The notes beneath the pieces were generated by a model. That model saw nothing but the letters and a program-made list of their open reading frames with translations. It searched no databases and was not told the DNA's origin. 64,000 nt of DNA from assembly GCA_013115135.1 (NCBI GenBank), contig JABANP010000103.1:1-64000 (forward strand). The letters are read 5' to 3'. The DNA comes from Perkinsus olseni. Its lineage: Eukaryota; Perkinsozoa; Perkinsida; Perkinsidae. The translations under genes and the position numbers were made by a program. Below are positions 19,794 to 28,894 of this stretch, piece after piece. Numbering within the stretch: the stretch's first letter is position 1; every line of letters begins with the position of its first letter.

Positions 19794-21655
19794 ATGGAGA
19801 AGGGACATAGGGTTTCTGTTGGGAGGTGGAAATGGTCCTCGGGCAGCGCTGCTTTGACTATGTCGTCATTACCGTCGACGTCCAACGAGTCCCTGTGTGG
19901 GTTGGACTCGAGCTTCACTGTCATCCTTGGCACGCAGTGGGGCGATGAGGGCAAGGGCAAGCTGGTGGACATACTGGCCCAGCGAGCTAACCTGTGCGCT
20001 AGGTTCAATGGAGGGGCTAATGCTGGTAGGGAGGGTATCTTAGGTTGAAGGCTGCAGGATACAAATTTGGTTAGGTCACACTTTGGTGGTTGACGATCAT
20101 AAGTTCGCCTTCCATCTTCTTCCTTGCGGTATCGTTAACAAGAAGTGCGACAACTTAGTTGGGAATGGAGTGGTATGTCGGATGAGGGGGTGGTGATTTA
20201 TTTCATCTCCACTGTGATGGTCAGGTCCTTCACGTCCCGACTCTCCTTAAGGAACTCGAGCAGTTGAAGGACTATGACGCGGAGGCCCTCAAGCGTCTCT
20301 ACCTTTCCAATAGGGCCAGTCTGCTGTTCGACGCCCACCAGATGGTGAGTGGGAGGCCCTTGGGACGGAGTCATTTTACTGTTTTTCTATCAGATTGATG
20401 GCATCCAGGAAGCTGGGAAGAACTCCACAGCCATCGGCACCACCAAGCGCGGCATTGGCCCGTGCTACGCCAACAAGACCACCCGTAATGGTCTCAGAGT
20501 TGGGGACCTCATGGACCTCCCCACCTTCGACCGCAAGCTTCGTGAGCTCCTCGAGTGGTGCCAGTTGAGGTAGGGGTATCTTTTTTTCTGGATATGCCAC
20601 GGATCGACCTGCTGCAGGTACAATATTGAGCTGGATATTGAGTCTGAGGTGAAGCGTTATCATGGCTACGCGGAGGTGCTGAAGAGCCAGATAGTCGATA
20701 GCGTGACGATGATGCACAAGGCCATTCAGAAGTCACAGCGAGGTAATGGTTCAGGGGGGAAGGGCGGAGCGAAGCGATTCATGTTTGTCATTTTCAGAGG
20801 ACTATAATATCCTTGTGGAAGCTGCTAATGCTACCATGCTGGATATCGACTTCGGTACTTATCCGTATGTGACCAGTTCTAACACGACCATTGGTGGCGT
20901 CTGCACCGGCCTGGGAGTTCCCCCTCAGGCTATTCAGTGCATTATTGGTGTCGTAAAGGTAGGGTGTAGGGTGCGGGGATCGAACCTGGGACCTGTTGGA
21001 TGGTAGGCATACACCACTCGTGTCGGTGGAGGACCCTTCCCTACTGAGCTGTTCGACGAGTATGGCACTCAACTTCGTGAGCAAGGTCACGAGTATGGTA
21101 CTACCACCGGTCGTCCTCGCAGATGTGGCTGGCTGGATATCCCCGTATTAAAGTGAGTCACCTCAGGCGGAGCGAAGCGATGCATGAATACCATTTTCCT
21201 GCCTTCACAGGTACTCTAACTTCCTCAATGGATTTACCAGTTTTAATGTGACCAAGTTAGATGTTCTCAGCGGCATGAAGAAGCTTCTCGTAGGCCCCAT
21301 TAGTCGCTTCGCTCCGCTCGACCCCCTCATTTTCGCAGGTCTGCACCGCCTACGAAATCGACGGCAAGAAGTTGGAAGACGGTTACTACCCCTCGACCAT
21401 TCAGGAGCTCGAGAAGGTGAAGCCGGTGTACACGGAGATGGAGGGTTGGACTGAAGACATCAGCAATGTACTCCCGATCGCTCACGTCCGTTTCCGATGG
21501 TCATGGGGATGGTTCTCAGGTTAAGTGCTTCGAGGAGCTGCCCGCAGCCGCCCAGAAGTACATCGAGGCTCCTGGAGGAGTGGACCGGCGTTCCTGTGTC
21601 GTGGATTGGCGTTGGCCCTGGTCGCCAGGATATGATCAGGAGGCACACTGAGTAG
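19794..21655 (+). CDS. ADSS: Adenylosuccinate synthetase
   Basis: Ten exons (19794-20025, 20075-20172, 20225-20344, 20394-20569, 20618-20742, 20798-20958, 21007-21152, 21211-21289, 21339-21467, 21520-21655) give about 466 residues. The enzyme joins IMP and aspartate with GTP on the way to AMP. Motifs: [15 protein letters not shown] (GTP loop and catalytic Asp), [45 protein letters not shown] and [12 protein letters not shown], then TKLDVLSG and the C-terminal [16 protein letters not shown]. The first 35 residues before the domain are an extension. One base in the GG at 21567-21568 must be dropped for the last 28 codons to read in frame. Introns are 48-58 nt; they include two A, three C (one reversed) and one reversed T element. 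Confidence 0.93.
20026..20074 (+). repeat. A-family element filling a 49-nt ADSS intron
   Basis: GTAGGGAG then GGTATCTTAGGTTGA, GGCTGCAGGATACAAA and TTGGTTAG. The GTATC/GATAC hairpin spans most of the intron. Confidence 0.7.
20570..20617 (+). repeat. A-family-like element in a 48-nt ADSS intron
   Basis: GTAGGGGTATCTTTTTTTC starts the intron and GGATCGACCTGC lies near its end. The first part matches other A introns closely; the hairpin partner is degraded. Confidence 0.5.
20743..20797 (+). repeat. C-family element in ADSS intron 5
   Basis: GCGGAGCGAAGCGATTCATG followed by TTTGTCATTTTCAG, nearly the same 3' half as eIF4E intron 2. Confidence 0.7.
20959..21006 (+). repeat. T-family element, reversed, in a 48-nt ADSS intron
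   Basis: GGGGATCGAACCTGGGACC is the reverse complement of a T arm (GGTTCGATCCCC). Family sequence VKAYTTRV across the junction proves the intron. Confidence 0.7.
21153..21210 (+). repeat. C-family element in ADSS intron 7
   Basis: GCGGAGCGAAGCGATGCATG at 21167-21186 followed by ACCATTTTCCTGCC and the acceptor; very close to the element in intron 5 of the same gene. Confidence 0.7.
21290..21338 (+). repeat. C-family element, reversed, in ADSS intron 8
   Basis: TCGCTTCGCTCCGC at 21304-21317 is the reverse complement of the C motif, in a 49-nt intron between GMKKLL and [11 protein letters not shown]. Confidence 0.7.
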
Positions 21656-22527
21656 ATTCTGGTGGAGCTATCTCCATCGTTCTTCCGGTAGTCACCATCG
21701 TTGAACGTACTACTACTATTACCACCATCATCGTCACCGCCACTATCATCATCGTGTGGCGGTGTGGGTGGAAGTTGGACTGTCATACTGGATTCGTACT
21801 GGATTGTTATTGTCCTTGTCATCATCATCATCATCTCCCCTACCCAGAAGTCTCTTCGCAGCAGGAGGATAGTCAACGCTGTCTCAGCGCTTGTGTATGT
21901 TCGTTGTCGAGTTGGTCAAGTGCCTGGGGGTAGTTTTTTGGCGGGTGCCCTTTATTTTCTCCTGGGGAGATCTTTCTGGGTGGGCAGAGGGTCCGTGTCG
22001 CCATCCCGACTTATCCGTCTTCAGTGTCTCTTCAGGCTTGATAAGCTTCCTCGTGTCTGAATGACGAGAGTAGTAACGGCACAAGAGCTGAGCGAACATG
22101 GAGGGAAGGACAGCTGTTGGATGGCCATACTGGGTAGTGCTCTATCGCGATGCACTCCAGTGGTCTGTTTATGGTGGTGGCCGCGATAGGCGGCCTGTCG
22201 TACCATCCCCTCTGGTCGGTCGGAAGCGAATCCGCGATGGGCGGGTTGGCCCCATTGGGAATGGCTACATGAGCTGTCCAGGCCAGCTTCGAGGCCCAGA
22301 TCTCCTAGACGCTCGCTCGGGCGCTTGCCAGTAGAAACGAATATTCTGGTATCACTCGCTGGCCTCCTAGAGGTGTCCGCCTGCCCTTCACCGCTTCACG
22401 GTTGTATTGTCTCTTCCATCGATGCCGCATCGACTAGGGCGTCCGCGCTTCAATGGACGAGAAAATGCTGCTCGGACTGTTGGCTTCTGGAGGCTTTCGT
22501 CCGAGCGGGCAATTATGCGTGCTTCAG
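21656..22527. other. Region between ADSS and the flavocytochrome gene
   Basis: Contains a CAT/CAC trinucleotide-rich stretch (21700-21830), including five ATC units near 21818-21832. The 5' end of the next gene must lie in 22100-22527: a frame with DCWLL at 22478-22492, typical of a cytochrome b5 start, is a candidate exon. Confidence 0.4.
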
Positions 22528-25004
22528 GTAAAGTATACGACCTTACAGACTTCCTCACGGAGCATCCTGGCGGCTCTGCGATCCTCTTACGCCATTCTGG
22601 CAAGGATGCGACCAAGGAGTTTGAGAAGTTCCACTCTGAGGACATGATCGAGAGAGTCTTGCCAGATGTAGTTGGGGCGGAGATTAGTACCTCACCTTCC
22701 CTCAATCACGTAGTGGGTCTGATGTGAGGACCGCGGTGACTGCTCTTGGAGTATTCGAATGCCCGCTAAATTTGGCGGAGTCGGGCCTCTCCGAGGAGAG
22801 GGAGTTGATAGCGCTGTGTGCCGATCAATAAGACGGTGGTCGGCAAGACGGTACTATTTTGGGCAATTTCGCGGCGCGCGAAAGTGTCCTGCACGGCCGG
22901 AACTGGCAGCCATGTGATAGCACACTAGGTCAATCTTTGGCTATTAATACCACCGTGATGAGCTCATGGTGTGGTACGGATACCTTTCTTGTGGTAGTGC
23001 CTGTCCTCAGTCGGTTATTGTCGGTGATTATGAAGATGCTGGCGCTGGCGAGGCTGCGCCGCAGTTCACTGTGGGCGATGAGGATGAAACTCCGAAAGCG
23101 TCCTCGACCGGCAACTCTACCGCAGCATCGACGGAAGGAGAAAGTGAAGTTACTATCGACATGATGCTCAACGCGATGGACTTCAAAGCGGTTGCTGAGA
23201 GTAGGACTAGGCCGCGGGTTCGATCCGCGGGGCTGATATTTCTCCCTGCTCTGTTGAGCATATGATCACCTCGCTCATTCAGAAAAAGTATCACCCGAAG
23301 GCTGGGCCTATCTCTACTCGGCTGCCGGGGACGAGTTCTCTTACGCAGAAAACGAAGACGCGTTCGCTAGGTGGGAGCATGAACAGAGCCCGAGTGATGT
23401 TCGTCAGGCATGCTTCGCAGGATCGCGATGGTGCCGAGAGTGCTGGTGGACGTCAGCAAGGGTGGACTGCTCGACGGTCGGTACTGGGCCGCCACTTCGA
23501 CGTGCCCTTCTATATGACAGCCGTGGCCATGGCGAAGTTGTATAATCCAGATGGTGAGAGGACTCACTGGAAGGCGTGCAATGATGGGCTTTGTCTTTGG
23601 TAGGTGAAAAATGCGCAGCTAGAGGTGTCAGTAAAATGAAGCGAGCTGGAATCGATATGCCCTACATGGTACCAACACTGGCCAGTTGCGGTAATAATTT
23701 TTCGTGCTTCGCTCCGCCTTGGTTGAAGACACACTTTCGCTATGCAATGCAAGGCCTCTTTCAGGTTTGAGGGACATCATGTCTGCCTGCGACCCGTCCC
23801 TTGCAAAATGGTACCAACTTTATGTCAACCCTAGTGAGAAGGTTGTCGAGTCCATGATTACAAGAATCGTAGACTACGGCTTTGCGGCCCTCTTCATCAC
23901 GGTCGATGCTCCTGAACTGGGCATGAGAGAACGGGATATGCGGGTGAAAGTGCGGCAAAGTGCAGCCGTACAAGGCGGAGCGAAGCAAGAGACAGCCGGT
24001 GTCGCGCGGGCGATAAGTTCCTTCATCTCACAGTCACTGTGTTGGGAAAATATACCGAAAATTTCCACTATGGCCAGGGAAAAAGCTGCAGCTCGCGGAG
24101 GGGAAATTGATATTTTTTTGAAGGGCATTCACTCCCGTAAGTGTATTCATCACATCAGCGTCAATTGCAGTGTTGTCTTCTCAGCTGTCGATGCAGTGCG
24201 GGCCTATCGTGAACGCCATCGGCTAGGAGTTCGGGGAATTGTGGTATCGAATCACGGCGCTCGGCAGGTGGATACTGTAAAAAGCGGCGTGCAGATGCTG
24301 TACGAGTGCACTCGAGCTCTCGGGAAGGTGATACGCGGATGTTTGCCCGGATAGAAAATCCTAGAGTCGTTTAATACACGCTCATCGACTTCGAAGGAGG
24401 TCGGCACCCTCGAAGGGCATGGGAAATGTCGACTGCAACCTTTTCGAGAATGGGGCCTGGGAAATTCTCTTTTATCGGCTGAGCTCTCAGTACGACAGCA
24501 GCAGCAGTGATGATCGGAATTCGCGATAGCCCCGGTTGGCATGGCCCGAATTGTTCGTAAATCATAATGCGCAAGTCATTTCCTGAAGCAATCATAGAGT
24601 ACCGTAAAATCACCAACTCTCACTCATACCTCCGTGAATCAACGCTACCATTAGATCCACTTTGTAAGCGTAGAATCATACTGTCATTTCCTCAGGCGGG
24701 TTGGCTAGGTCGTGGCGACCCGGAATTTTCAGTTTTTGTAGACGGTGGTGTGAGGCGGGGAACAGATATTTTGAAGTGCATTGCCCTCGGGGCGAGCGCG
24801 GTTGGCATCGGTCGCCCGTTCATGACGGCCATGGCCGCTTTCGGCGAGGACGGTATGGTTCGACTGGCCAACCTCCTCAGGGAGGATATCATCACCAACA
24901 TGCGGCTGTTGGGCTGCCGGACGCTAGATGAGCTGAATGAAGATTTTTTGGACGCGCGGGCGATGGAGCATCCCCCGCCGGGGAAGGTGCGGGCTCGGTA
25001 TTGA
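22528..25004 (+). CDS. Cytochrome b5 / FMN-dependent 2-hydroxyacid dehydrogenase (flavocytochrome b2-like)
   Basis: A heme-binding cytochrome b5 unit (GKVYDLTDFLTEHPGGSAIL, with a second histidine in EKFHSED) is fused to an FMN 2-hydroxyacid dehydrogenase, the arrangement of yeast L-lactate:cytochrome c reductase. Dehydrogenase landmarks are GWAYLYSAAGDEF, RVLVDVSK, PFYMTAVAMAK, WYQLYVN, FITVDAPE, FLKGI (catalytic Lys), SNHGARQVD (catalytic His and Arg) and FVDGGVRRGTDILKCIALGA. Likely exons: 22528-22667, 23011-23200, 23259-about 23371, 23422-about 23531, and others to 24696-25004. Two extra Gs, in GGG 23460-23462 and GG 23480-23481, break the frame between RVLVDVSK and the next conserved block. 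The first exon and any targeting peptide are not resolved. Substrate (lactate or glycolate) is inferred from the family. Introns carry B (22865), T (23201) and reversed C (23706) elements. Confidence 0.85.
22865..22880 (+). repeat. B-family element in the 343-nt intron of the flavocytochrome gene
   Basis: AATTTCGCGGCGCGCG differs from the B consensus at one position. It lies in the intron 22668-23010. Confidence 0.55.
23201..23258 (+). repeat. T-family intron in the flavocytochrome gene
   Basis: GTAGGACTAGGCCGCGGG, TTCGATCC, GCGGGGC and TGATATTTC. The outer bases CCGCG/CGCGG pair perfectly. Frame across the junction (KAVAE then TYDHLAH) supports splicing. Confidence 0.65.
23975..23986 (+). 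repeat. C motif inside a coding exon
   Basis: GCGGAGCGAAGC encodes part of VQGGAKQETAGVARAI in the FMN domain, where family proteins have a variable loop. It may be a former intron or insertion now translated, or chance. Confidence 0.4.
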
Positions 25005-25987
25005 TCAGTTGTTTCTAGATTTTTTTCCCTGCGTCATCGCGCATTTCTGAAGACTCTCAAGGAGTTTCACGATGTGCTAGTGTTGTGTGTGATACACTAC
25101 GTCTTCACCAGTGGTAGAAGGCCAACCTGGCAGTGAGTTGGCGGGAGAAGCCTTGCGTAGGGAACTGACGGGTAGACGATAGCGCAAGGACATACCATCA
25201 ATCGCCCGATTCGTCTGACATAGTACATCCTAGGGGAGTGGGTGATACCACGCCCCTCGCTCGCCGAATACACACGTCGCTACCTTAACGATGCTAAGCA
25301 TCACACGACAGGAAAGAAATCTTTTTATTTCTGACACCTCCGATGAACTTCTGATTCTCTAGGAACCTGCAAACTTATTGGCAGTCGGATGCCTTTTTCG
25401 GCGCTTTTCAGCGCCATAATATCATCATAAGGGAAATTAGTGTAATCACTGAGCCCAACCCAGTAGCGTGGAATGAACAACATTCTGGTAAGGCAGTGTT
25501 CATGCAGCCCGACGGATGACCGCCGACGGCCGAGGAACGGTCATTGGACCGTGATTAAAGCAATCAAATCCCTTCAAGGAACAGTCAATCGTCGACGCCA
25601 GAATCGTCGCGGAAGATCTTGTCGCTGTGGAAAGGGTCGCTAGGGTAACGCGAGACGCCTGCAGGAGGCGGGGAAGGGGTGCGATGAACAGGGGGCTTAT
25701 ACTGTCCCAGCGCCTGCAATTTCGCGGTCCGAGGCAGCAGCGCGACGAAGCAGGAAGAATAACGGATAGTACCTTTTTAACTGCTCCCCAGGTGCGGGCT
25801 GTCAATGGTGGCTTCTTGTCGGCTGCTGTGTGTCTGAGATCGGAAGTGGCTGATGGACATGACCGTCGAACCCACCGTCGAGATCTCAACTCGATCACTG
25901 TCGGGTCCTCAGAGGCAGTAGCCTCGCTCAAGTCTAAGGAGCGACGGAAAACTCTACGACGGTCCACCGTGGGGCGAGGGCGCTCAC
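25005..25987. other. Intergenic stretch, no confident gene
   Basis: Both strands are open at 25500-26070, which is typical of GC-rich non-coding DNA. Only the short exon at 25988-26069 looks coding. Confidence 0.35.
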
Positions 25988-26069
25988 CTGCGTTATCCCG
26001 CTTCTCTCTGAAGGACGCGAGCTGCATTTTACACTTGACCAAGTCGTCTATAAGACGCCTGAGAGGCAT
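25988..26069 (-). CDS. Possible first exon of a minus-strand gene
   Basis: ATG at 26069 starts MPLRRLIDDLVKCKMQLASF, an amphipathic helix, and reaches a GTGAGCG donor at 25987. The next exon was not identified. Confidence 0.3.
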
Positions 26070-26159
26070 GCGTTGACATCAACGTCCAGCGGGATCCTGG
26101 CCGTACCTGTTTTCACTTTTTGTTCGTTCCAACTCTATGCACGCCTGCTGGTGGTTTGT

Positions 26160-26460
26160 TAACGTTCTCTCGTGAGTTGCCAACAAGTCGCGGTATCTGC
26201 AAAGTAGTGACAATGGTAGTAGCAACCGTGCAACAGCGGGTGTGGCGATAGTTTTATTGTTGGTGAGGACAGCTGGTAATGATAGTGATAGTAGTAGTGA
26301 GGGTAGTGGGATACATCGAGCGGGTGTATCCTCCTCAGTAGCAGAGGGATATTAGGCCTGATACTACTATCAAGGCGTTGACATGGAATTGTAGTGGCGA
26401 CCGTAGCAGTACATGCAGCGGTAGGAGTAATCCGGGTACTACTACTACCACTAGAGATGG
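26160..26460. repeat. Trinucleotide-rich low-complexity stretch
   Basis: Runs of GTA, GAT and ACT units (for example near 26280-26310 and 26435-26455) make up most of this stretch, downstream of the coiled-coil gene. Confidence 0.55.
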
Positions 26461-26498
26461 TCCTCAATACGCGAGGTGTAATAATAGCGTCATTGCCC

Positions 26499-27480
26499 CT
26501 ACCCTGTATCCTCAGCCTTTCTCTGGTCCTCCAGCACCTTCCTCGCTTCGTATTGCTGGCATATTGCGTGATCTCGTTCGGCCGTCAACTGACGCAGCCG
26601 CCGTCAAGCAACTCATGGCAACCAACCCAACAGCAGCCCACTCGCTCGTTGTCTCTGCGAATGTCACGCAAAGCGCATTTAAGATTCTCTGTTTCCTCGC
26701 GCCAGTGCCTGAGGCTCGGAAAGATCTCAGCTGCCTTTGTTCTGGCGTCTCCTGTTCACCTGGCTTCCTCGGCCACTTCAGTCTGGGCCCGCTTGGCGCC
26801 TGTCAGTTCATCTTGCAGTACCACGATCAGGCCTTCAGCTTCCTTCAGTCTATAATCGGTATCTTAAAGCATGCAAAGAATCGAAAGACCAGTCCCGTTG
26901 AACCTTCTAAGGCACAAGGTTCAGTAGACGTTCTACTGCCGCCCTATGTCAGTCCAGTGACACTGATACCAACATACTAACAGGGACCATTCGTTTTACT
27001 GATCTTGGCGACACGATCACGCTCTTTCTCGAAGCGGTAAGAATCCGAGGTTGAACCTCGACAAACACGAAATTATACGCTGTAACTAGTAGCTTGGGTT
27101 TGCTGCGGGTATACGATCAGCGCGCTGATATCCATCTCGTCACGAGATTCTCGTGCTTGAGTATTTCCCAATTTTCCCAGCCGCATCCTCACCGTCACCT
27201 GCATGAGCGTTTCGATCCATCACCACGCAGTCATCCTCGGGGAAGGTAAGCTTCCGAGCGAGGAGCTTTGCCAAGTGCTCATCAGTTTTCGTCAGCTTGT
27301 CGCCGCTGTCAATGAGGCGTCTGAGGAACGACTCATCATCACAGCCGAGGTGGAAGTGTACTTTACTGGCAAAGTTCTGCTTCGACCTGGTCGAGCGTGA
27401 ACTTCCTCCGGCGTCCGCGGGAAGCGGAAGATTTCCGCCCAGCAGAGCCGCTGCTTCGTGCTGAGTCGGTCAGCGGCAAC
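26499..27480 (-). CDS. Coiled-coil protein, function unknown
   Basis: Exons solved by splice phase encode heptad-rich segments: LDQVEAELCQ joined to RLIDSGDKLTKTDEHLAKLL over a 46-nt intron, later YRLKEAEGLIVVLQDELTGA, then RHWREETENLKCALRDIRRD over a 51-nt intron, then LTAERDHAICQQYEARKVLE over a 53-nt intron, ending at TAG 26499-26501. A segment with YRFEKERDRVAKI near 27010-27040 is another exon. The product is long coiled coil, as in cytoskeletal or centrosomal proteins; no further assignment is justified. The start lies at or upstream of 27480 and was not found. Confidence 0.6.
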
Positions 27481-27868
27481 TCCGGTATGTCGGGCCTTAC
27501 TGAAGCTTCCATTCGCGCATTAAATGAAGTAAAACTAAAGCTCAGATTCGATGCTGGAGCTGATTTTTACGCGTAAAATGCGGTTCCAAAATCGATTCTG
27601 AGTTACGAAATAACTTTACTGGACGGGGGCTGGGCTTTAGATATGGTTAAATCAACAGTACCATTAGCCGCCAGAGCTGAGTGCTCCTCGCGACCAATTT
27701 TAGGGCGCGCGCGATTCATAATGCATCTTTCGTGCAAAGCAAGAGTGCAGGAAAGAATCATCTTGAAAATCTTGGCGGATTCTCACGGGCCCGTTTCGTC
27801 CGCGGTGGAAACGTCGTCCATCCGCGAACTACCGCTGAATCAGCGTGACTTGGCCATTCAGGCTTCTA
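27481..27868. other. Upstream region of HMG-box copy 1
   Basis: Includes a B-like motif (AATTTTAGGGCGCGCGCG, 27697-27714). No gene is seen apart from a possible 5' exon of the coiled-coil gene. Confidence 0.35.
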
Positions 27869-28283
27869 ATGGCAGCTGCTAAGAAAGCTACCAAGACGGA
27901 CGCCTCGCCGGTGAAGGTCAGGAAGGCGACCAAAGGCTAAGAAGGACGATGGGAAGCCGAAGGTTAAGCGTGCCTTGAGCGCGTAAGTTTGTTGTTCTTT
28001 CCCTTTACTCTTTAGAAGTGTTGCCTCCGTCAGGTACTTCATATTCATGCAGAAGAATCGTCAGAAGATCATGGAAGAGAATGGTCTCCAAAGCCGAGAC
28101 ATCGGCGATATCGCTAAGAAGACGGGCGAGGCGTGGAAGGCTGTACGTTGGGCATGCTTCCGACCTTGGATGCTTCTCAGTCCTTGTCTTCAGATGAGCG
28201 AGCAGGAGAAGGCCCCTTACACCAAGTTGGCTGATGAAGACAAGCAGCGTTATGAACGCGAGAAGGCGGCCGCCGGTTTATAA
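27869..28283 (+). CDS. HMG-box protein (NHP6-like), copy 1, with one-base frame break
   Basis: Exons 27869-27982, 28034-28142 and 28194-28283 match copy 2 exon for exon. The product has a lysine-rich tail (about 38 residues) and a single HMG box (YFIFMQKNRQKIMEENGL, ISKKTGEAWKA-type helix 2, and EKAPYTKLADEDKQRYER). HMG-box proteins of this size bend DNA in chromatin. Copy 1 has AAA at 27932-27934 where AA is needed; with the extra A the frame stops after 22 codons. All splice sites are intact, so an assembly indel is more likely than a pseudogene. Confidence 0.8.
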
Positions 28284-28485
28284 AACCGTTGCAGTGCCGC
28301 TGTGTTGCATGCTAAGTTTCGTAACTTGCCAAAGATGATAACGTAGCAGCTCTAGTGGAGTAACCCCTAGTGGCTCCTGTCACTTCACGTCCCTAATTCA
28401 GCGGCGGTTACTGATTGTCTTTTCTGTTGCGTTTTCTGCTTGCTTTTGAGCGCCTTGTGGCAGTCTTCGGTGTTGCTCTGCGCTG

Positions 28486-28894
28486 ATGGTTGCTGCTAAG
28501 AAGGCTTCTCCGAAGAAGTCAACGCCGACGAAGGTGAAGAAGGCGTCGAAGAGCAAGAAGGACGATGGCAAGCCGAAGGTCAAACGATCACTGAGCGCGT
28601 GAGTCTAGCGGGTTTTTGTTTCGTCACGTACTGTGATTAAGTTCAGATACTTCTTTTTCATGCAGAAGAACCGCGAGAGGATAATGAAGGAGAGTGGTCT
28701 TGAGAGTAAGAATATTGGCGAGCTCGGCAAGAAGATGGGAGAGGCCTGGAAAGCGGTAAGTTTTCTGTTTTCATTTGTGCGTCTCGATTTTATTGTTTTC
28801 TTAGATGGACGCTAAGGATAAAGCACCGTATGAGAAGTTAGCTCAGGAGGACAAGAAGCGTTATGAGCGCGAAAAGAAGGCCGCTGGCCTGTAG
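28486..28894 (+). CDS. HMG-box protein (NHP6-like), copy 2
   Basis: Exons 28486-28598, 28647-28755 and 28805-28894 encode 103 residues: a basic N-terminal tail (MVAAKKASPKKSTPTKVKKA) and one HMG box with YFFFMQKNRERIMKESG, GKKMGEAWKAM and KDKAPYEKLAQEDKKRYERE. It should be a small non-specific DNA-bending chromatin protein. Introns of 48 and 49 nt sit at the same places as in copy 1, 203 nt upstream, so the pair arose by tandem duplication after the introns were in place. Confidence 0.92.

Noticed and set aside
25500..26076. Overlapping open frames of 149 and 189 codons on opposite strands
   Set aside because: Neither shows domains or splice-supported continuation; only the first 27 codons from 26069 on the minus strand look coding.
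27869..28283. Treating HMG-box copy 1 as a pseudogene
   Set aside because: All splice sites and the box are intact and the only defect is one A in AAA; similar one-base defects occur in single-copy essential genes of this window.
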